Of a stretch of DNA of 64,000 nt, positions 58,501 to 64,000 are shown piece after piece (positions within the stretch are counted from its first letter, which is position 1; the number at the start of each line of letters is the position of its first letter). Made by a program: the position numbers and the translations under genes. The stretch lies in contig OZ007514.1 of assembly GCA_963931865.1 (NCBI GenBank), forward strand, positions 10,673,508 through 10,737,507, read 5' to 3'. The notes under the pieces are model-generated. The model saw only the letters and a list, made by a program, of their open reading frames with translations. It made no database searches and was not told the origin of the DNA. This stretch comes from Axinella damicornis (lineage: Eukaryota > Porifera > Demospongiae > Axinellida > Axinellidae).

Positions 58501-61500
58501 CCCAATACTGTATATAGATAGAGTGTTCTAGCGCTATTTATAGCTTATACATGGCATCACGTCACAGTGTCAATTGTCTCAACCACAGGGATGGTGGCTA
58601 AATACACAACTGCACTCTATCGGCCCCACCAGATAGAAGATCCTAACGAACCGTGGAGAGTTGTGTGGACAGTGTGCCGGAGAAACCCTTCATGTGCTAC
58701 TGTACGGGATTACATTCATTAGCCAATAAGATTGCTGGGATTATGTCATGTGACTCTACATTGTTAGGCCCTGAGGAATTATCTCCTGGGTGTGTTTGGA
58801 GGGAAGTTCTGGACCTCTTCCTTTGACTTCTACTTCATGGAGGGGGAGGTTGGACTTAACGTCCCAGAAGACGCTGCAAGGAACCAGGGGTACACCATTG
58901 TGCCCAACTTGCATCCCTGCATGGTGAGACATGTCAGTGGGGAGTCTGCAAGTGTATGGGCCATAGAATATCTCTGTAATGGCCACTCCCTTTTAATTCT
59001 TAGATCACCAACTAGGTCAGCTTCTGTACCTTTTCTTGTTCCATAATATGTAGCGAAAGAGCGGGCAGTGGACCCTGTACTCATCTGTGAAAGGGCACCC
59101 ATGTTTAATTGTGATTTGCACTGGTCATGTTGGTTAGCATCCGGCACTCCCCACAACAGCCGTGGTTTGCTGCTACATTTGTTGAAAGATGCCAGAATGG
59201 TCTCCGAACCACATCAGCTGCATTAATTTGGCCAGATTTACGTACATTCGTACCAAAATAATAGTCTGTAGAGAATTCAGTACACCTGGCAATGATGCCC
59301 TGAGGTTGACAATTTCAATTTGGTCATAATATTGGCCCAGGTCCATTAGCCCTGAATGTGTACTTTCTGTAGTCTCGTTCCCAGGCCCCGCCCAGCTTGT
59401 TTCATGTAAAATGCTTGGTGTGTATGACAGTCGCCCCCCGCTAGCCAGATACGTGTGGTAAGTTACCTGGTACCTTAGCTCTTCTTGCTGTTCTGAGCCC
59501 CAGATCGCCCACGTTCAATTAAGTCCTTTCTACCACCTTTCTACCCTCGACGTCACACATGTGAGGAAACATACCAGGCCCTCCGTGTTCTTTCGTGCAA
59601 CCGAAAGCGATACGTGGGCCTAGGAACGAGGCTATACGTACTTTCTCAGTTTGGTGCATTGTGCTGCATTCTTGTGGGCATCTGTGTTTACATGCATATG
59701 GGTCACAACACTCTATTGTGTATGCCTACATGTACGTACATAGATTAGCATATACCTGTACACTAATCTAATAAGCAATAAATCTTTTGTTCCTTCTTGA
59801 AGATCACAAAATCGGAAGCAGATCCCCCCTGCCTTGACTTTGGTGCCAATGCAGATGACACCTATCCCCCTCGCATTGTGCTGGACATCAACCCCGTTGG
59901 GGTGCCTAAGAGGGCGGAGTTGAACTGCCTTCTGGGAGTGATTGGGATTGAGGGGCCGGCCCGAAGCTTCCGACTGAGAAGTCCCAATGTAGTGACCCCC
60001 AGAGTAGTGGGACGAATGGCTGGAGAGCTGAGGGACAAAAAAGGTATTGGGTGCTGTTTCAGCGGTATATATCCATTTGTACTGGGACAGACAGATAAAT
60101 GCCGTAATGAAATGCCCCCTTGTTTAGTGGCCGCCCTCCGATAATAGCCACACTCCACAAGTACGAAACGTATAAATACCACTCTGGTTTAGTAGCCGTG
60201 GCTAGCAGTCGCGTAGAATGTGAGTGCTTTAATTGTCTAGTACTTGAGGGAAATCGTCATGGTGACTGTTTCTGCTGTGAGCTTGAAGAGAGAACAGATT
60301 GTTGGTCATGCACCCTGAGAGCTGTTTGAGGCATGGAGGGCAAGCGACATGTGAAGTCAGTGGAAGAAGAAAGGGAGGAAGCAGCTACGTACCGTGTATC
60401 TATATGTACAACTTTGTAGCAAAGAAAAAGCTGCTTCGAAAAAAGCTTATAATTTATTAAGAAACTTATCCGAAGTGTTTTGCTTCAGCTCCGTGTGGTA
60501 CCATCATGATCATCCTGACAAACCCGGTAACTTCCTTTTCTGAAAGCCATTACTTTACGAAAGGTTTTACCTATCACCCTTGATTAGTGGCCACCCTCGA
60601 ATAGTAGCCGCAGTAAATAGTGCGATGAAGTAAACAGTAGCCGTGGTGTTTGATCACGGAAATACATTATGCAGTTTGTTTGTTACCTCATTGTGCAGTT
60701 TGATACCCAGACAGAGATCTGTAGTAAGTTTGTATATATCTTAACTGTAGGTGAATTGGATGCTGAACCTGATCAGCCAGACTTCAGTGATGACCAAGGT
60801 ATTTCTAGCACAGCAATATGAATACTAACATGCTGAGTTGCAATTTGATCTCTTGTTTATCCCAGATCCCAATGCTGTGGGCTTGCACATTGACAGTTGT
60901 CATGTAGATTGATAGCTAGTTTCGTTCCCATGCAAACCCTTTGATTTCCAGAGTGTATATCGCTTCCAGTACGATCTGTGCTGAGGTTGGTTGGGTCTGC
61001 ATGGGACTGAGACTAATTATTGATTGCTTTCACTACGACTTTTGCCTACATGTAGTTGTTGCCTGTATGGCAATTTCTGTGACTTAAAATTGACGATGTG
61101 GATATTGGTCCGGCAGTAAGTACTTATTATAGGTAACGGACATTCCTTCACATTCGGCACCTGATCTGACCCTAATATACCTTGTACTACAGTGATGACG
61201 CACTTGAAAGGTGCCGACCGACCGCAGTTTATATAGCATAACCTGCTAGCCGTCTAACTACCATAAACCCGTCGTCTAACTACCTTACACCCTTGTCAGC
61301 ACATTTTAGTGTACACAGAAGCCACTTTAGTATACTCAGGAAGTGCACTTACAGGGTTTCATCTACTGGGGGGGGGGGCAGGGGGGAAGCTTCCCCCCCA
61401 AACAGTCTAGCTTCCCCCCCCAAAGAAGAGATTGACTATATCATTACATCATAGGTAATACCATATTAGGACTCAGATTAATTAACCTCAAAACATTTTG

Positions 61501-62340
61501 CACGGCACTTGCCACTACTTCCCCCTCAAACATTTTTTTCTAGATGAAACCCTGACTTAGAAGCCACTGTAGTACAAGCCAGTTGTACTACCAGCTGCTG
61601 TGGTTTATCAGGAACACACTCGGCTGTTATTCAATTAGAAGCCTCGGCTGCGCCTCGGCCTCTAATTGAATAACAGCCTCGTGTGTTCCTGATAAACCAC
61701 AGCAGCTGGTAGTATAACTATAACTTAACCCATCACCCTACTTCTTACCGGACCAATACCAATTCGAATTGTGAACGCATCAAGTAAAAATCGGGAATAA
61801 AACACAGTCAAATGTGGGGAATTGTCCAAATTGCTTAAAAATGGATTAAAACTTGTGCACCCCCTTCGAAGAAATGCCTGAAAATTGGAGAAACTCAATT
61901 CTTGAAAATCTTCCGAAACACATTTAGAACCAATTCCCATTTCAGGGGGGTGCAACTTTGAAATGCGTTTTATTCCCGATTTTTACAATTGTTACTTGGC
62001 AAGGGTGTACTGTGTTTCTCTCACCCTAGGCATCCTGAACACAGAACCAGACTTCAACGAGCTCATGGACAAGGTTGCAGCAAGGATGCCAGCGCAGTGG
62101 GAGCAGGTCGGCTCTGCGCTGGGGATTCCCCCGGAACAGATCGAGCGTATCAAAGAAGAGATGCATGGCTATACAGGCACACTGGCAGCTTTCCGCCAAG
62201 TTTTCCTTTTCTGGAGGAGGCAGACACTTGACAAGAGAAAGCGCACCTGGAGGGAGATTATACGAGCGCTGGAATCACCGCAAGTTGGACAAAATTACTG
62301 GGCCAACAGAGTAAAACGGGAGCTACTGGACCACAGATGA
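52539..62340 (+). CDS. kinase, coiled-coil, unknown region and Death-domain protein, ten exons, one-base frame break in the kinase
   Basis: About 884 residues if the frame is continuous. Exons: 52539-53704, 55228-55344, 55434-55592, 56392-56664, 57698-57767, 58589-58701, 58768-58923, 59803-60043, 60751-60798, 62030-62340. All junction phases agree (0,0,0,0,1,0,0,1,1). The first exon has the glycine loop GSGAYG, Lys in VAGKRIH, HRDLTARN and DFG. The frame slips by one base at about 53213 (SYGVV / MLFTITQ), then continues through AKKCLHNDPVQRPT. Exons 1-3 then give a long coiled coil (LAALEEELEAAVRQMEETME). Exon 4 is Pro/Ser-rich. Exons 6-9 are an unrecognised region. Exon 10 ends in a Death domain (MPAQWEQVGSALGI, TWREIIRALESP). 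Kinase followed by C-terminal Death is the RIPK1 order, but the kinase has a tyrosine-kinase-like HRDLTARN loop. Start at ATG 52539 is the first in frame. Confidence 0.85.
53205..53225 (+). other. apparent one-base deletion in the kinase frame
   Basis: GGAGTGGTATGCTG should read G-V-V then M-L-F, but one base is missing after GTGGT, so the upstream frame stops at TAA about 15 bases on. A splice cannot explain it: the only GT-AG pair here would be a 23-base intron and would delete conserved residues. It is either an assembly error or a true frameshift. Confidence 0.75.
54248..54741. mobile_element. 494-bp inverted-repeat element in a kinase-gene intron
   Basis: ATAGATAATATAAACC, then AGGTGGATGTGAAACG at the left, inverted at the right end with a few differences. 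Confidence 0.78.
54745..55095 (-). repeat. dispersed repeat family C, copy 2
   Basis: Inverted relative of 35440-35800, directly next to the 54248-54741 element. Confidence 0.75.
55637..55729. mobile_element. 93-bp TAGCCTCG-family MITE
   Basis: TAGCCTCATTCCCAGGCCTT and its mirror, with inner arms CTACACCTCCTGTTTT / AAAACAGGAAGTGTAG. Flanked by identical CTGGAGGTG, a perfect 9-bp duplication. Confidence 0.93.
55839..55875. mobile_element. 37-bp micro-MITE
   Basis: TAGCCTCGTTCCCAGGC and its inverted copy almost directly abutting. Flanks TACCCACTG and TACCCATTG, a 9-bp duplication with one change. Confidence 0.9.
55932..55965. mobile_element. 34-bp micro-MITE with perfect duplication
   Basis: Left half TAGCCTCGTTGCCAGGC and right half GCCTGGGAACGAGGCTA with no spacer at all. 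AGCATGGCT is repeated exactly on both sides. Confidence 0.93.
56826..56904. mobile_element. 79-bp TAGCCTCG-family MITE
   Basis: TAAGCTTGTTCCCAGGC and GCCTGGGAACAAGGCTA ends; GCAAAGCAG repeated exactly on both flanks. Confidence 0.92.
57078..57115. mobile_element. 38-bp micro-MITE
   Basis: TAGGCCTCCTTCCCAGGC with mirrored right half; flanks CTCTATCAC and CTCTGTCAC, a 9-bp duplication with one change. Confidence 0.88.
57571..57643. mobile_element. TAGCCTCG-family MITE, left end eroded
   Basis: TGTTCCCAGGCCTCCACAC at the left pairs with GTGGAGGGGAGGCCTGGGAA at the right, ending GAGGCTA. Confidence 0.8.
58000..58060 (+). repeat. (GT)n microsatellite
   Basis: About 60 bp GT-rich tract in an intron of the kinase-Death gene. 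Confidence 0.9.
58205..58330 (+). repeat. tandem repeat with ATCGGGGAGCAG core
   Basis: About four units of roughly 35 bp (GATGCAATCGGAGAGTAGCA and variants) in the intron before the exon at 58589. Confidence 0.8.
59370..59634. mobile_element. 265-bp long-form TAGCCTCG-family element
   Basis: TAGTCTCGTTCCCAGGCC at the left and GGGCCTAGGAACGAGGCTA at the right. The interior matches 44940-45188. GTACTTTCT occurs on both sides, offset a few bases at the right. Confidence 0.82.
61352..61554. mobile_element. 203-bp MITE with CAGGGTTTCATCTA ends
   Basis: CAGGGTTTCATCTA at the left and TAGATGAAACCCTG at the right; ACTTA directly flanks both ends (61347-61351, 61555-61559). The inside has paired G-runs and C-runs with AAGCTTCCCCCCC. 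Confidence 0.87.
61582..61718. repeat. long near-perfect hairpin, 137 bp
   Basis: Arms of about 66 bp beginning GTTGTACTACCAGCTGCTGT, about 61 positions matching, meet at a loop rich in GCCTCGGCTGCGCCTCGGCC. It lies in the last intron of the kinase-Death gene. The loop resembles that of the hairpin at 26137-26280. Confidence 0.9.
62030..62340 (+). CDS. terminal exon: Death domain of the kinase-Death gene
   Basis: Acceptor TTTCTCTCACCCTAG, phase 1, stop TGA at 62338-62340. Product runs GILNTEPDFNELMDKVAARM, then PAQWEQVGSALGIPPEQIER as Death helices 1-2. A middle helix VFLFWRRQTLDKRKR and TWREIIRALESPQVGQNYWA follow, closing with NRVKRELLDHR. The W..VG..LGI, LF.W and TW..II.AL positions match the Death-fold consensus. 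Its partner could be another Death protein such as the one encoded at 7912-8497, but that is speculation. Confidence 0.85.
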
Positions 62341-64000
62341 TAATGATCCTGCTCTCATGGCTCAAACGTACGTGGGCATGAAGATCACTCCCAAGCCACA
62401 GCGTGTTGAAGTAGTGAAGATGTGGCATCTCAAGGCGACCATTCTATTACGGGGTTCAGCATGTTTACTTGAACAAGAGATTTGCTGCACAGATGACAGG
62501 ACCTTCCGAACTCAGGACACATGTGACTTGTTGGGATTTTCTTTTTCAGTTGATAGCTGATGTATTTTATGAATGTTGATGGCTAGCTGGTGGTCAAAAT
62601 GAGGTTAATTCTGCATGAAAATAATAATGTGAGGCCAGAAAATTCCCTTCCAAAAAGCATGTATCAACCACCATGCAATAAGGTGAATATTATACTGTTT
62701 CACGAACGGCCGGAGAGAATATGTAGGTGTAGATGCAAGAATTACTATGACTTTGTTAATACAGCTAGGTGAAATAGCCTTAGGTAGCTAGGCTTCTTTA
62801 AATTTATGCCGTATTCATGAAGTGCTGGAGCCAAGTCTTCAAGTGTGAGTGTGTATTTCCGAATCCCGATCCTAAGAGGGAGGGAGAAAACCGCACAAGA
62901 GTGATAATTAGGAGTGTATATGACTTGTATGCGCAACAGGTGCTTTCAATGTACACGCATGGGTAGAAACGTTTTCTTCTCCCCCACCTTTCCAGTCTTT
63001 CTTGTGCTCGAGATCTGTCCTGCACTCCTCATCTTGTGATGCTGTAGGGCATCATTAGCAATCTTGGATATAAACTTTTGAGTGGCCAGGGAAATCAGCC
63101 TCATTCTGTGGAAGAAATTGACAGAAAGTCAGTGAACCATACCAGTGTTAGATCTAGGGGGGACAAAATTGTAGTGTGGCAAGCTGTGCCGTGGATCACG
63201 AGAGAAGGTTCCACAGGCCTTCCACCTAGCGTTGTTCCCAGGCCTTCTAAACCTCCAGTTTTTGATCCCTTGCAGTATACAAAAACGGGGGTGGGGGGTG
63301 GAAGGCCTGGGGAATCTTCTCTAGAAAACTGAAACAAGTTTCAGAGAAGAAGTAGGTCCTACCTGCAAAACATAAATTATCCAGGTTTGAAGCAAAACCA
63401 CTGAGGGATAGCTGTGATATGAATTTTATGAAACTCTTAATTAAGGGCATTTTCACGTTTGTCACTCGGCAGCCCTTCGGAGTCATGGCTTGTATATCCC
63501 ATCTTCATAGGTAGTGCAAAATGCAAGATCGGTGTCATAGCTACTTGACATTGACATTGACTGTTGATTTGAGGTGTGCCGCGGATCACACGAGACGATT
63601 CCCCAGGCCTTCCCCCTCTGTTATTGCATACTGCAAGCGATCAAAAACTGGAGGTGTGGAAGGCCTGGGAACGAGGCTACTTCCCCCTCCATTTTTTGCA
63701 TACTGTACAGCTCTACATGTGCATGTATATGGTGGCCCACAGGGACAAATCAGCAGGTGGGTAGGCCTTGACAAATTATGCTAGCATAATTTTGAGAATA
63801 ATATAGGTACGCATAAGGGAATTATGCTGGATTAATGCATAGGCATAAATATCCAGACCTGTGAGAATAATAGGCTACACTTACCCAATACTTATATTTG
63901 ATGCTGTACTAAACAGCATGCTTGCTCAGACTCGCTGGCGTGCAGGCCTATCTCGCAAAGCCACACCCTCACACTAAACGTTAGCATACAAACTGATTCT
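62341..64000. other. 3' flank of the kinase-Death gene, no further gene seen
   Basis: Contains two TAGCCTCG-family copies (about 63231-63312 with one eroded end, and 63597-63679) and no frame with domain or splice support. No unambiguous polyadenylation signal was assigned. Confidence 0.5.
63597..63679. mobile_element. TAGCCTCG-family MITE, left end eroded
   Basis: ATTCCCCAGGCCTTCCCCCT at the left; GGAAGGCCTGGGAACGAGGC at the right, with the same CTGCAAGCGATCAAAA core as 14885-14985. Confidence 0.82.

Overview
This is eukaryotic, animal-type genomic DNA and probably comes from a demosponge. Coding sequence sits in short phase-matched exons with GT-AG introns. It encodes animal families: calcium-binding EGF repeats, Death domains, TKL/tyrosine-like kinases, a Rab GTPase and a C2 domain. 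The two kinase genes and two transposon-linked reading frames resemble protein families I remember from sponge (Amphimedon) predictions. That species-level statement is recollection, not a search. All gene models were spliced by hand from reading frame, splice-site and phase logic.

Layout. 1-1353: last visible part of a minus-strand multi-EGF gene. 1.6-7.9 kb: no gene seen. 7.9-8.5 kb: small two-exon minus-strand Death-domain gene. 9.7-10.9 kb: minus-strand HIRAN-like remnant and three linked exons of an unrecognised gene. 11-37 kb: repeat-dominated, with DNA-transposon derivatives, foldbacks, minisatellites, a LINE tail, one intact 246-codon single-exon frame and one C2 exon. 38-47 kb: minus-strand Rab-type gene spread over about 9 kb, its introns carrying a Penelope-like insertion, a 1.9-kb foldback and several smaller elements. 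48.4-51.3 kb: plus-strand kinase gene with proline-rich region and split UBA domain, running into a 200-N gap. 52.5-62.3 kb: plus-strand ten-exon kinase, coiled-coil, unknown-region and Death-domain gene with a one-base frame break in the kinase.

The two neighbouring kinase genes share an N-terminal kinase plus coiled coil but end in different adaptor domains (UBA versus Death). With the separate Death-domain gene, this suggests a local set of intracellular signalling proteins of RIP-kinase-like logic. This is inference from domain order.

The clearest non-gene signal is mobile DNA. One palindromic family ending in TAGCCTCGTTCCCAGG recurs about twenty times, often with 9-bp target duplications, down to 34 bp. 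Two longer elements with 9-bp duplications carry a short ATG-initiated frame ending at a GTAAGT donor. Also present are a hAT MITE with a perfect 8-bp duplication, a Penelope GIY-YIG insertion with a 14-bp duplication and hammerhead-like motifs, TTAA- and TA-flanked elements, large hairpins, and G/C homopolymers up to about 35 bases.
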